Positions 1 to 10,107 of a stretch of DNA of 64,000 nucleotides are shown piece by piece. Source of the DNA: Congeria kusceri (taxonomy: Eukaryota > Mollusca > Bivalvia > Myida > Dreissenidae); contig CM051030.1 of the NCBI GenBank assembly GCA_027627225.1, forward strand, positions 1,240,001 to 1,304,000, given 5' to 3'. Numbering within the stretch: position 1 is the first letter of the stretch; every line of letters begins with the position of its first letter. The notes under the pieces are model-generated. The model saw only the letters and a program-made list of their open reading frames with translations, was not told the origin of the DNA and searched no databases. A program made the translations under genes and the position numbers.

Positions 1-239
1 GCTATTATTCAAACACCATTCATTGCTATCAGTCCAACGATTTAGTTTTTGGTTACTGAATTCCGCCGTTGCCGATAAATCTGTAAATATTAATGATACC
101 AATTTTTATTTCGGTGCTTGATGGTTATTTGAGAGATGCTTCATTCAAAGATTGAAATTGAGATGAAAATTTACGACCTAGTTACCAAGTTTTAACAACC
201 ATTATAACATAGTGTCGTTAATGTCATATTTATAAGACC

Positions 240-1080
240 TCTACTTTTTTTTAAGTTGGGGCTACATCGGAATCGCCCGTGTTGGTCCGTATACGTCGGT
301 ACGTCCTTCCAATATTTCCGCTCCATAACTTAATAATGCCTTGAAGGAATTGAATATAACTTCAAATTTTTATTCCCAAAAACCAGACGATGTGTGGCGC
401 ACATAAACCATGCTTGTAAAGGTCAAGGTCACACATTTGGAGCTCAAAGGTCAAATATAGATCAAATATTTGTATTTTGTTTCCGCTCCATAACTTCGTA
501 ATGCCTAGAAGGATTTTAATATAACTTCATTTCAGTATTAAACGTGACCAGAAAATGTGTAGCGTTCATGACCCATGTTTGTCATTTCACTCCATAACTT
601 CGTAATGCACGGAAGGATATTAAAATAACTTTAGGTCCTTATTCCCCATTCCAGACAATGTGCCGTGTAAATGATCCGTGCTTGTCCATCAACGGTCAAG
701 GTCACAAGTCAAGGTTAAAGATCAAATACATGTATTTTGTTTTCGCTCATTAATTTCTTAATGTCTGTAAGGAGTTTAATGTAACTTCAGATTATTATTC
801 CCCACGACTAGACGATGTGTTGCGTACATGACCCATGCTTATCTATAGAAGTTTAATGTCACAAGTCAATGTCAAATATGTGTATTTTGTTTCTGCTCCA
901 TTACTTCTAAATATCTGAAATGATATTAGTATGACTTAAAATTAGTATTTCCCATGACCAGATAATGTGTCACATATCTGACCGATGCTTTTCTGTCAGA
1001 GGTCAAGGTCGCAATTTAAGCTTAAAGGTCAAATGTTTGTATTTTGTTTCCACACAATAACTTTTAAATGTTTTAACATT
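240..1080. repeat. Dispersed repeat of ~150-bp units ('cgctccataacttc' type), left edge
   Basis: At least six diverged units recur, each holding a 'cgctccataacttcgtaatgcc'-like phrase, then 'ttattccccatgaccagac', then 'ggtcaaggtcacaa' and 'ggtcaaatatttgtattttg'. The same family recurs at 52290-53290 inside R4 intron 1. No coding sequence is visible. It lies where the later exons of R1 would begin, so R1 presumably continues to the left of the window. Confidence 0.75.
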
Positions 1081-1106
1081 ACAAACACAACCATGTTTTT
1101 AAATAC

Positions 1107-1247
1107 CTGAATAAGATGCATTGCTGCACAAACGATGTGGGAATTTTTGGAGGAAGCTACATGGACGCCATACGAAAGATTGGAAGATGTATGTCAGACA
1201 ATCTCCGGTTGGTTCATCGGTTGGTCCAGAATCCATAACGATGTTTT
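1107..1247 (-). CDS. R1 exon 5: second half of CTLD1
   Basis: The acceptor (TACACAG) is homologous to that of R2 exon 5. The exon encodes GDCLTY, then FVWRPC and LCSNASY, the W..C.......C end of a CTLD. It is 141 nt, phase 1 to phase 1. This is the last R1 exon seen. Confidence 0.75.
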
Positions 1248-1421
1248 CTGTGTACGGAAAAAGTTCATCACTACCAAAATCTTCTAAATAAATAATTAGC
1301 ATCTTGACAGACAAATAACATCATAATCAAAAATTGATTAAAGTGAGCATTCTATTGAATGTTCAAAAACGAGTTATGCACAGTCGACATAATAATACAT
1401 GTGTTAAAACATGCGACTTAC

Positions 1422-1530
1422 CATTTGTTTCAGTGTATATAACATAACATCTATAAGTGTCTGAAGAGCATTTCCCTAACGTTGTATTCTTCCAGTCCTT
1501 TACACATCGACACACAAATCGATTTTGATT
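1422..1530 (-). CDS. R1 exon 4: WSC part 2
   Basis: Acceptor CTTAG, donor GTAAGT. The exon enters in phase 0 and leaves in phase 1, as in R2-R4. It encodes CRC, then spaced cysteines (GKC, YRC) and ends in YVIYTETN, matching the CRC...YAIFTQIT of R2. Confidence 0.75.
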
Positions 1531-2158
1531 CTAAGCGATAACAGAAACATGACGTATATAAAATACAGTAAACATAAACATTCAGTAATTAATTACCTAT
1601 AAAAATTAATTTATTACAACATTTATTACTGATACAGTTCAGTGTTTCGAAATCATGCAGAAAATTATATAAAACATTAAAACCTTTCATCAAAGATGTT
1701 CGTTATTGACCATACCTGATTTTTAAAATGTTATATTGTAATGTATACATAATAATAACACACTTAAAATATCATAAAGTAGGTGTGTCATTTATTACAA
1801 AAAGTATATTCACATTTGTTTCCAATAATAATAACTTCACATAAGCATACAGATAAGGCGTAAAAAATATGTTAGTTTCAGGTTACCGGACTTACCCAAA
1901 AATATGCCCCGACCTTAGAACATTTTATTGAATTTTTTTTTCAGATATTTGTTTGTTTTATATACCTTTTTTCTAATAATATTAAATGTTTTTGGAATGA
2001 ATAAACCATGTTTAAGGACATTATCAATATGTTTTAAACATTTATTCAGTTTTATCAAATATTCAAGTTGACCATTTACCAAATAAAAATAAACCTTATT
2101 AAACTTATATAAAACTTGAACAGTTATAAAAACACGATAAAAGATATATTTGCATTAC

Positions 2159-3095
2159 ATTTGCGTTGGGAATGGTACCAAATATGCCGCCTTCACAGAT
2201 GTTGTGGCAATAACCAATACTCGTTACTTGGTATGACGCCTTCACAGATGTTGTGGCAATAACCAATACTCGTTACTTGGTATGACGCTGTCACAGATGT
2301 TGTGGCAATAACCAATACTCGTTACTTGGTATAACGCTGTCACAGATGTTGTGGCAATAACCAATACTCATTACTTGGTATGACGCCTTCACAGATGTTG
2401 TGGCAATAACCAATACTCGTTACTTGGTATGATACTGTCACAGATGTTGTGGCAATAACCAATACTCGTTACTTGGTATGCCGCCTTCACAGATGTTGTG
2501 GCAATAACCAATACTCGTTACTTGGTATGACGCCTTCACAGATGTTGTGGCAATAACCAATACTCGTTACTTGGTATGCCGCCTTCACAGATGTTGTGGC
2601 AATAACCAATACTCGTTACTTGGTATGATGCTGTCACAGATGTTGTGGCAATAACCAATACTCGTTACTTGGTATGCCGCCTTCACAGATGTTGTGGCAA
2701 TAACCAATACTCGTTACTTGGTATGCCGCTGTCACAGATGTTGTGGCAATAACCAATACTCGTTACTTGGTATGACGCCTTCACAGATGTTGTGGCAATA
2801 ACCAATACTCGTTACTTGGTATGACGCTGTCACAGATGTTGTGGCAATAACCAATACTCGTTACTTGGTATGACGCCTTCACAGATGTTGTGGCAATAAC
2901 CAATACTCGTTACTTGGTATGATACTGTCACAGATGTTGTGGCAATAACCAATACTCGTTACTTGGTATGACGCTGTCACAGATGTTGTGGCAATAACCA
3001 ATACTCGTTACTTGGTATGACGCCTTCACAGATGTTGTGGCAATAACCAATGCTCGTTACTTGGTATGACGCTTTGTAGTTGATGGGTGCGCACC
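2159..3095 (-). CDS. R1 exon 3: WSC part 1, interrupted by a 49-bp tandem array
   Basis: The right end encodes GCAPINYK and then SIGYCHNICEG, matching the GC...SIGYCQSLCG of R2. The left end, past the array, resumes in the homologous place with CEGGIFGTIPNAN and a GTAATG donor (phase 0). The coding sequence between is tandemly amplified (49 bp x 18), which shifts the frame and creates stops. Without the extra copies the exon would be about the size seen in R2 and R4. Confidence 0.75.
2169..3072. repeat. 49-bp minisatellite, 18 copies, derived from R1 exon 3
   Basis: The core 'cacagatgttgtggcaat' starts at 2194 and recurs every 49 bp to 3027. Copies differ mainly at one dinucleotide ('gccttc' or 'gctgtc'). 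On the minus strand one unit spells part of the WSC-like motif (VTSIGYCHNICEG), so the array is amplified coding sequence. Because 49 is not a multiple of three, successive units read in all three frames. Confidence 0.97.
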
Positions 3096-3505
3096 CTAAA
3101 TAAATAACATCAGAGTTGGTTGATTGTAAGACCCTACGACCCTTGTTGAGAGTAGAAAAATCGAACAAAACAAATATTGTACAAATAATCAACTAACCAA
3201 TGGTGCAAGTCATTTATTTCCACAAATGCCGTGTTAATGTTAAAACACAGAAAAACATAAATTTTCAACATACAGTTTTACTTTACAAAATATATAAATA
3301 TCATTCGTAAATTGTCGCCATAAAACCTAGCTTTGCAAGAACACCTACATACAACATGTGTGTTTTATATTATTTGCTTTAAGTAAAGATCGTCAATTTA
3401 CCAAAACCTTCTTTAGAAATGTCTTCCAATCTCAAAACCTATGTATATTATTTTGTACCAAATACTATTTGCATCTTAACACTGAACACAATGATAGATC
3501 TTTAC

Positions 3506-3686
3506 CTAGAAATAAAAAACGGAACCTTTGTGGAAATATATCCGATCCAAACAGAGTCATTTCCAAATGAATCGAAAGATTCTTTTACTTGAAAAGAGTC
3601 GTTCTGGAAAGAAAGCTTTGGTTCTGCCAGATCACAGTGGACTGAATGCCAGTTTGTTAGGTTACTACTCACGCTAAAGTTGTCAG
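3506..3686 (-). CDS. R1 exon 2: first half of CTLD1
   Basis: The acceptor is TTTCAG and the donor GTAAAG. The exon encodes the family pattern W-x4-C-x-L-A-x-P and then SVWIGY, the core strand of a C-type-lectin-like fold. It is 181 nt and ends in phase 2, unlike R2 and R4 (phase 1), so the junction with exon 3 is out of frame if the obvious acceptor is used. Confidence 0.75.
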
Positions 3687-4133
3687 CTGAAATGAAAAAA
3701 AAAAACGCTTGTGATTTAAGCACTTTAAAAACATTCGATGTTTCTATGTAAAAAAGCAACACAAATAGCATTGTTAATATAAACTATAAAAAAACAATCA
3801 CAAAATAAATATTTGTACTTCATGTTAAATATTGTTGTATTTATATTTTAATAGTTTCCATCGTGAGTCGTTTCAGAACAAGACACAAATTAAGTACTGT
3901 TTTGTAGTAGAATCTATTTGCAAAAAGAACTGGACTCATTCAAAACAAATTGATGTAATATAAGAAAAATAAAACTCCGGAGACATCACTACGAGATAAG
4001 TCCTTATTAACATCCGCAGATCCTTTATTTGATGCAAGTGAACAAATATACAGTAAAATATGCGCAACAAAACACAAAACATAAAAACAATATTAAAATT
4101 TGGATCACCTCCTTGACCCAGTCAATGCAAAGC

Positions 4134-4357
4134 AATGGGTTCAAACCGGTTTGAAGGCATGTCGAACCCGAGCTAATCACATTTAACACAATGGGTTCAA
4201 ACCGGTTTGAAGGCATGTCGAACCCGAGCTAATCACATTACACACAATGGGTTCAAACCGGTTTGAATGCATGTCGAACCCGAGCTAATCACGTTACACA
4301 CAATGGGTTCAAACCGGTTTGAAGGCATGTCGAACCCGAGCTAATCACATTTTAAAC
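4134..4357. repeat. 56-bp minisatellite, 4 copies, each with a 16-bp palindrome
   Basis: Units start at 4134, 4190, 4246 and 4302. Each holds the perfect palindrome TTCAAACCGGTTTGAA followed by 'gcatgtcgaacccgagctaa'. It lies in R1 intron 1. No coding role is apparent. Confidence 0.95.
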
Positions 4358-4559
4358 AATTATTAATAAAATTTCACTTCATTGCAAATCTAATATAGGT
4401 TATAACTAATAACAAAATTGCATCTTGACAAATCATTGTGGTTTGAAGAGTTACAAGAAAATGTTTAAAAGCAAATCTAAATATGCATAAATAACCTATG
4501 CGATACAGTTTGGTGTAAAGGTTTAATAATTACGACGTTTTGCATTTTCACGTCAACGC

Positions 4560-5030
4560 TGCATTCTGATTGGATAATTCGCCCACGTGACCCGTCATTC
4601 ATACCCCGATGTACCGGCTGCGTATGCAAATTACCTCGTTATTATTCATGACCGTACTAATTTTTCATTATGTATTTGCGAATTGAAGTCATTGTTTTGC
4701 GCGAACCTCAACTATGTTTTCTTTCATTCTCTATTGCGAATGACCTCATTCTTTTGCGCTAACGCTTACGATGTATATACTATCGTTCGTAAATAAAATG
4801 GCTGATTCATCGGACGCCGGTGTTGCAGACGATGAAATTGTTAATGCATATTGGAAACTTTGAATTGTTTTACCAGAAACTCCACTATAAAAATTATCAA
4901 CAATGGTTTGCAATGTCTGACGAGATATTAGAAATGCCGTTCGACAAAAAGGAAACCGAAACTAAAAAGGGGATTCCTACGCCACAGGCTGCGCGCCAGT
5001 TGCGGCCCTTAGACATTTTAAAGTAAAGTT
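4560..5030 (+). other. Possible transposon ORF fragment in R1 intron 1
   Basis: This short stretch is less AT-rich than its surroundings. An ATG at 4798 opens a 21-codon frame ending at a TGA, and the next stretch (4820-5026) is open in another frame and rich in charged residues, ending QLRPLDILK. This looks like a frameshifted piece of a mobile-element protein. I do not recognise the family. It is antisense to R1. Confidence 0.3.
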
Positions 5031-5059
5031 TTTATCCACCTTTTGCTGTAATTATAAGT

Positions 5060-5217
5060 ATTGAATAGTATATTTCTGCATTTTATTGGTATATGAGCTG
5101 TGGGGGGAAATTACGCCTAATTTATGCAATTATAAACCCCGTCGGTGTTTATGCAAATTAGGCCTAATTTTCCGAAGTTCATACACCAATGAAAGGCAGA
5201 AAAATACTATTCAATTC
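5060..5217. repeat. Foldback palindrome, arms of about 75 nt
   Basis: The left arm beginning 'ttgaatagtatatttctgc' is matched in inverse orientation by the right arm ending 'gcagaaaaatactattcaa'. The centre is 'aaaccccgtcggtgtttatg'. The hairpin lies in R1 intron 1 about 60 bp from the leader exon. It resembles a MITE or foldback element. Confidence 0.8.
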
Positions 5218-5278
5218 TTAATTAAATGTTAAGCTGTGTGAATTAAAACATATACAAACATGAACCATAAATACTAAC

Positions 5279-5333
5279 CTTTCACTGGGATATACACCCA
5301 AAACAAAATACCTAGAAAACCGTAAATAGACAT
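5279..5333 (-). CDS. R1 exon 1: leader peptide
   Basis: ATG at 5333 opens a short hydrophobic leader with the family signature YGFLG and ends in a Lys codon plus one base before the donor GTTAGT (phase 1). R2 and R4 have the same length (55 nt) and signature (YGFLG, YGILG), which fixes the start. The upstream in-frame extension to 5456 has no counterpart in the paralogues. Confidence 0.7.
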
Positions 5334-5479
5334 TTCCAACAAGGCGTCCGTTATTATTGAACACAAACTGATGCGCTGCAAGGAAGAAACAATCGAGACA
5401 ATTATGTACAATGTGATGGGTTTTGAAGCTTCCTGCTGTTGGTGGTACACACACACTATTGAGGTACTTATATAGAGAG

Positions 5480-6000
5480 GATATTTGTTGATTTAACTGT
5501 AAGATCGTTTTTTATTTCACGAGTGTTCATAGAAAATGATATTTTAACGTGTAGCGCTGCCATGAGTGAAAAAATATTTTTTCTATGATCATGAGTGAAA
5601 TCAAATATGATCTTACACCGAAATCAACAAATTTTATTTTTTTATTTTATGCTTTTGGACAATAAATGAATAACATTGCGCGAGATAAGCTTAAACGTTC
5701 GTGTATTCTGACGTAATAAAAATGACGTCATAAATGATTCCAAAACTGTCACTAGTTAGTATGGTGGGAAGAAAGAGCCATATTTTGTGAGTCGTTGCAG
5801 CTTAATTATAATTTTTTTGGAATGTTAAATACTGTACATGTATATAAATTTGCCAAGGGTTGTAAACCACTACTTGTAAATCGATGCTATTTATGGAAAA
5901 ATAGTCTGTTTAATGTTATATTTTCACTGCAGTTAAAATATAATATCTTATATTTTTTCACTGCTCCAAAAGTGAAAATATAAAATTTAATTTCAGCAAT
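5480..6000. mobile_element. Dispersed element, copy 1 (paralogue at 31850-32400)
   Basis: The segment begins 'gatatttgttgattt', has an internal inverted pair around 'agtgaaa...tttcact', then 'tttttatgcttttggacaata' and 'tgacgtcataaatgattcc'. The same succession occurs at 31850-32130, so this is a dispersed non-coding element. It lies just upstream of R1 exon 1. Confidence 0.6.
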
Positions 6001-6177
6001 ATAATTTGATATTTCACTGAAAAGCATATAATAAATAAGTATATTAAACTCTCAATTCATTTATCATTGTCAATGACTTTTTCAATTGACGCGCGTAATA
6101 AATAGTCTCTTAAGTGATCGTAAAATGCATATCGTAACTGACGCGATGTTTTTTTTAAATGCTTTCCATGGCGTTTA

Positions 6178-6333
6178 TAATCATCCTTGTCATCGTCGTC
6201 ATCATGATTATCATTGTCATCTTCGTCATCATTGTTGTTGTCGTTATCCTCCTCCTCCTCATCATCATCACCATTGTTATCTTAATCATCGTCATCATTA
6301 TCATCATCATTATCATCATCATCTCTCATTTTA
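6178..6333. repeat. (ATC/TCA)n trinucleotide-rich microsatellite
   Basis: Imperfect runs of tca, tcg and tcc triplets occupy the segment. Open frames across it on both strands are low-complexity artefacts (His-rich, Ile-rich or Asp-rich). Confidence 0.9.
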
Positions 6334-6339
6334 AGAAAC

Positions 6340-7980
6340 AAAAGAAATCTATCACGACATTTAGCCATGAAGCTCAGTTTTCCAACCTGTTTCTCAGTAC
6401 TTGTAAAGAATTTGTATAGGTAAGCAATAGTAATCCTAATAACACGCTTTCCATGAAGATGACGTGACGTTGTACATGTCAGCATAATTTTCGCGCACTT
6501 TTCTAGCAGAACAAAGCATATACACGAAATACATGTGCAGTTTTATTGTAAATAGGATTTGTGTTTACTTCAGGTGAACAGTAAACTTTGGATAGGCGTT
6601 TCAGATTTGGAATTTATTATACGCAATTTGAAATTAATTACAATGAATAATATTATATTTTATTCAAAATGGAATATTTTACATATGGATATAACACAAC
6701 AATGCAAAAGGTGAGTTAATTACGTGTATGTTTTGAGATCATGAAAATATGCTAGTGTATACATGTATATCTATATGTACATGATGACCTGACAAGTTTT
6801 ATCGTGATCCTGATATATCGCGATAGTGATCCATGGTTCCCGCGAATCGCGATATAACGGATCTGCAGTGTACCACAGAGGTAATCGTTCAACAATATTA
6901 ACGATTGTTATTCGTATGTCAGTTATCAGTTCATCATACTTAATTCTGCTTTTAAATCATATTAAACATTCAATCAAATTGTTTAACGTTGATTAGTTGG
7001 TAGTCTTTCGCTTTCAATAATGTGTACAAGTTATTTCTGTAATACAATCACGGCAAAATTCAGAACGTAATTTCGCTATACATTACAATGTGTCAATGAT
7101 TTTATACGCTGCAAATATTTCAGCACAGGAAGAACAAATTATTATGCAAGCACGGAATTTAAAATACTTATGTCAGACTCAAACAACATCAACATCAGAG
7201 AACAGGAAGAGCACGTTTAAAGTGTGTATGTACGATCTTATAACATAGATAGTGGCATAAATACAATTATAATAAACATATAGTTCTATTCAAAATGGAA
7301 TAAAAATGAAACAACCCTTGCTTCAAAAACGCACAATAAGCTAGTTTTTAAACACCAAATATATTTTGTCTGTACAATTGGAAACTCAAATACATGTTCC
7401 GGTAAATGTATATACGTTCACTTGAAAGTAACTGTTTGTTTAGGTTACACAACACTAAAAAACGATGCAAAAGTCGACACTAGTACTAGTGATTTAATTG
7501 ATATTGAAGTGTTCCCTTCGTCATTTTTTTGTTTTTTTGTTTGCTTATATGCGTTACTGTCACTTTCATCCGCTTATTTTGATAATAATTGATATAAAGG
7601 ATCATACATATACACGCTAAAACTCAACCACTTTATCTGACTAGTTGCATGTATGATGACATTTTGCATTCAGGAAATTATTAAATGATCATACGGAAAA
7701 CAAATTCGAATGCCCTTGAAATAAAAGTAATTAGTTTCCACATAAATATTGCATTGTCGTAACTGAAATCTAGTTTTACATATAATGACTATGTTACGAG
7801 GTTCTTAAACCTGTGTTACATGTTTGACAGAAATAGAAAACTAGCCAAACATAGAGAACTGCCAGTTCTAGTGATATATTTCAACTTACAGACAGCGAAT
7901 ATTCTGATCTTTCAAGTATACTAGTATATGTACAAATGTAGTCGCTCTTATTATGAGAATACAAAGAATTGTTGAGCAAA
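6340..7980. other. Intergenic AT-rich DNA, no feature seen
   Basis: I find no family exons, no clear repeats and no long open frame on either strand in this stretch between R1 and the inverted-repeat element downstream of R2. Confidence 0.5.
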
Positions 7981-7987
7981 ATTAGTA

Positions 7988-8835
7988 TATACTCAACAAC
8001 AAAAAAGAAAGTATCCACTAATTTATTTTGATGTTTTTTCGATACCTGTATGTAATATTTAAACAAACAATAAAGTCAATGAAACTTTAATCATTTTTCA
8101 ATAAAATGCTATCATTTGTTTCTGAATCAATTCCATATTTATGGTTAAACACAAATCAAAAAATTAACCGGTGCAAAAATAAAAATCACAAAACAGGAAT
8201 GTGTGAGAAGACAGTTAATTGTCGCCCTTGTGCCATTAAACCTACGAATTATGTCAGTTAAAATCCGTCTTGCTCGCGGGATACCAAGAGCCTGGTTTCG
8301 CTAGTCCATATTTAAACATGCCATGGTAATTTTACATGATTGTGATGATTTTATGAACCGACTATCCATACGGAATGGATTTCAATGACAACTTGCACAA
8401 AATGTGTGCACATATTCACTACAAATTGGTAATCGAGTTTTGGTGGACTATTTGGTATGAAATGATACGGTTTAACAGTAAAAATTCACATGATAATGAA
8501 TGTGGAAGAATGCTCTTTAAATAATTAGTAATAAATAAAAAAAATCTATTTGAAATTCATGTTTTTAAGATACAGATGTTTAAGATATTTAAAAGTGGAT
8601 ACTTTATTTTTTTGTTTTGACTGTGTTCTTTGTGATTGTAACTTTTACACCTGTTCAGTTTGTGTACTGTATTTGACCATAAATATGGAATTAATTCAGA
8701 AAAAAATGAAAGCATTTTATTGAAAGATGATTAAAGTTACATTGACTTTATTTTTTGTTTAAATATTACATACAGGTAACCGAAAACAATAAAATATATT
8801 AGTAGATACTTTCTTTTTTGTTGACTATATTATAT
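7988..8835. mobile_element. Large inverted-repeat (foldback) element downstream of R2
   Basis: The left arm 7988-8145 ('caacaacaaaaaagaaagta' to 'ttccatatttatgg') is matched in inverse orientation by 8674-8834 ('ccataaatatggaa' to 'tactttcttttttgttg'). Weaker similarity extends inward by about 50 bp on each side. The centre is unique AT-rich sequence with no coding potential. This fits a non-autonomous foldback transposon. Confidence 0.75.
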
Positions 8836-9083
8836 TATATTTTTTCCATTGTGTCTATTCAATAAAATACATTTCTTAATACATGTATAATTATGCATAC
8901 ATATATAACCATAATGAATCAACATGCAAAATAAATTGTCTAAAGAAACAAAGCATTCCACTTTACTTAATATCAACATTCTTTGGTGATGTGTTCATAA
9001 CCCAAAGTATTTCACTTATAAGTGTGCATTGGTTTTTGCTTAATATCAATATTCTTTGGTGATGTGTTCATAACCCGATGGGT

Positions 9084-9454
9084 CACATTGAGCACATTTA
9101 AAGTTTGTCGCACTAATAATGTCATTTCACTATCTTCACATTGAGCACATTTAAAGTTCGTCGCACTAATAATGTCATATCACTATCTTCACATTGAGCA
9201 CATTTAAAGTTCGTCGCACTAATAATGTCATATCACTATCTTCACATTGAGCACATTTAAAGTTCGTCGCACTAATAATGTCATTTCACTATCTTCACAT
9301 TGAGCACATTTAAAGTTCGTCGCACTAATAATGTCATATCACTATCTTCACATTGAGCACATTTAAAGTTCGTCGCACTAGTAATGTCATATCACTATCT
9401 TCACATTGAGCACATTTAAAGTTTGTCGCACTAATAATGTCATATCACTATCTT
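9084..9454. repeat. 53-bp minisatellite, 7 copies, in the R2 3' UTR
   Basis: Units starting 'cacattgagcacatttaaag' recur at 9084 and every 53 bp to 9402. The array begins 26 bp past the R2 stop codon. Single-copy relatives of the unit lie past the R3 and R5 tails ('cacattgataatgtcat', 'cgcattgataacgtcat'), so it looks like an amplified piece of ancestral 3' UTR. Confidence 0.95.
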
Positions 9455-9479
9455 TGGCAGCATAGGTATCCTCGCTTCT

Positions 9480-10107
9480 TCAATGAACCTTGCTGGTTGG
9501 ATTTGAAATGTGATTGTAATTACTTTCGTCACCTTTTCCACCTGCACTTCTCGCCTCCACAGCCAATAAAGCTGAAATCGTATCGTAGTCGTTGCTTGAG
9601 GTGACGTTATGAATCTGTCCACGTACCTTGACATGGTGGCAGTCACCATGTGTGCATGAACCTCTCGACATCGAAGCCGATGTAGCCTCAGTCATGATAT
9701 AGTCGTTGCTTGTTGTGATGTTATGCATCTGCCCCTGTACATGGTCGTAGTCATCGTGCCGGTCAAGCTTCAGTTTATTATACACATTGTCAGGATTGCC
9801 AGGAGATTGTGTTGCCCTGTTAGTTGTGTAATCGTAATCGCTGTTGTCGCCTTGAACGTTTCCACGTGGGTGCTCTGTATCATTGATAGAATTGTAATTG
9901 TCCTCGTCCGCAATGACTTCATTTGGATCGCCTTGTGTATTATACTGATCCACAGGTTCGTCCTCTGAGTTGGTGCATTTCTCGGGTACAAAGTAGTTGT
10001 GGTTGGCTGCAGAGTTACTGACTTTTGCTTCAGTAGGCACCTTTCCGTCATGTGTAACACCCTCCTTTTCATAGGCATTCCTTTTCGTACAATAACGATT
10101 TAATCCT
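9480..10107 (-). CDS. R2 exon 10: cytoplasmic tail
   Basis: The acceptor is TATTTTCAG, phase 2. The 209-residue tail is hydrophilic, Asn/Asp/Thr-rich and full of tyrosines. VYNKL and DDYDHV are spaced as YxxL-x7-YxxV, close to an ITAM. Two diverged copies of the tail repeat expanded in R5 are seen; the second has DCHHV in place of DYDHV. It ends SNYNHISNPTSKVH, conserved in R4 and R5. Confidence 0.88.

Larger units (their letters stand above)
1107..5333 (-). pseudogene. R1: CTLD/WSC-like receptor, 5' half, with an exon broken by a minisatellite
   Basis: Five exons of the receptor family are recognisable: leader 5279-5333, CTLD first half 3506-3686, WSC part 1 at 2159-3095, WSC part 2 at 1422-1530, CTLD second half 1107-1247. 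Order, cysteine pattern and most intron phases match R2 and R4. Two things are wrong. Exon 2 ends in phase 2 where its paralogues end in phase 1, so it does not join the good phase-1 acceptor of exon 3 in frame; an alternative acceptor just after 3141 would fit phase 2 but adds residues unlike the paralogues. Exon 3 is interrupted by 18 tandem copies of a 49-bp unit taken from its own coding sequence; 17 extra copies shift the frame and a stop appears in the second copy. CTLD2, stem, membrane and tail exons are not in the window. R1 is probably non-functional unless the array is spliced around. Function would be as for R2. Confidence 0.65.

Noticed and set aside
2169..3072. CRISPR array
   Set aside because: Units are contiguous 49-bp repeats without unique spacers, in a eukaryotic context, and derive from an exon.
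6086..6485. His-rich, Ile-rich and Asp-rich ORFs
   Set aside because: Translations of the (ATC)n microsatellite in different frames.
9723..9968. Plus-strand ORF opposite the R2 tail
   Set aside because: Shadow of the minus-strand tail exon, which is conserved between copies.
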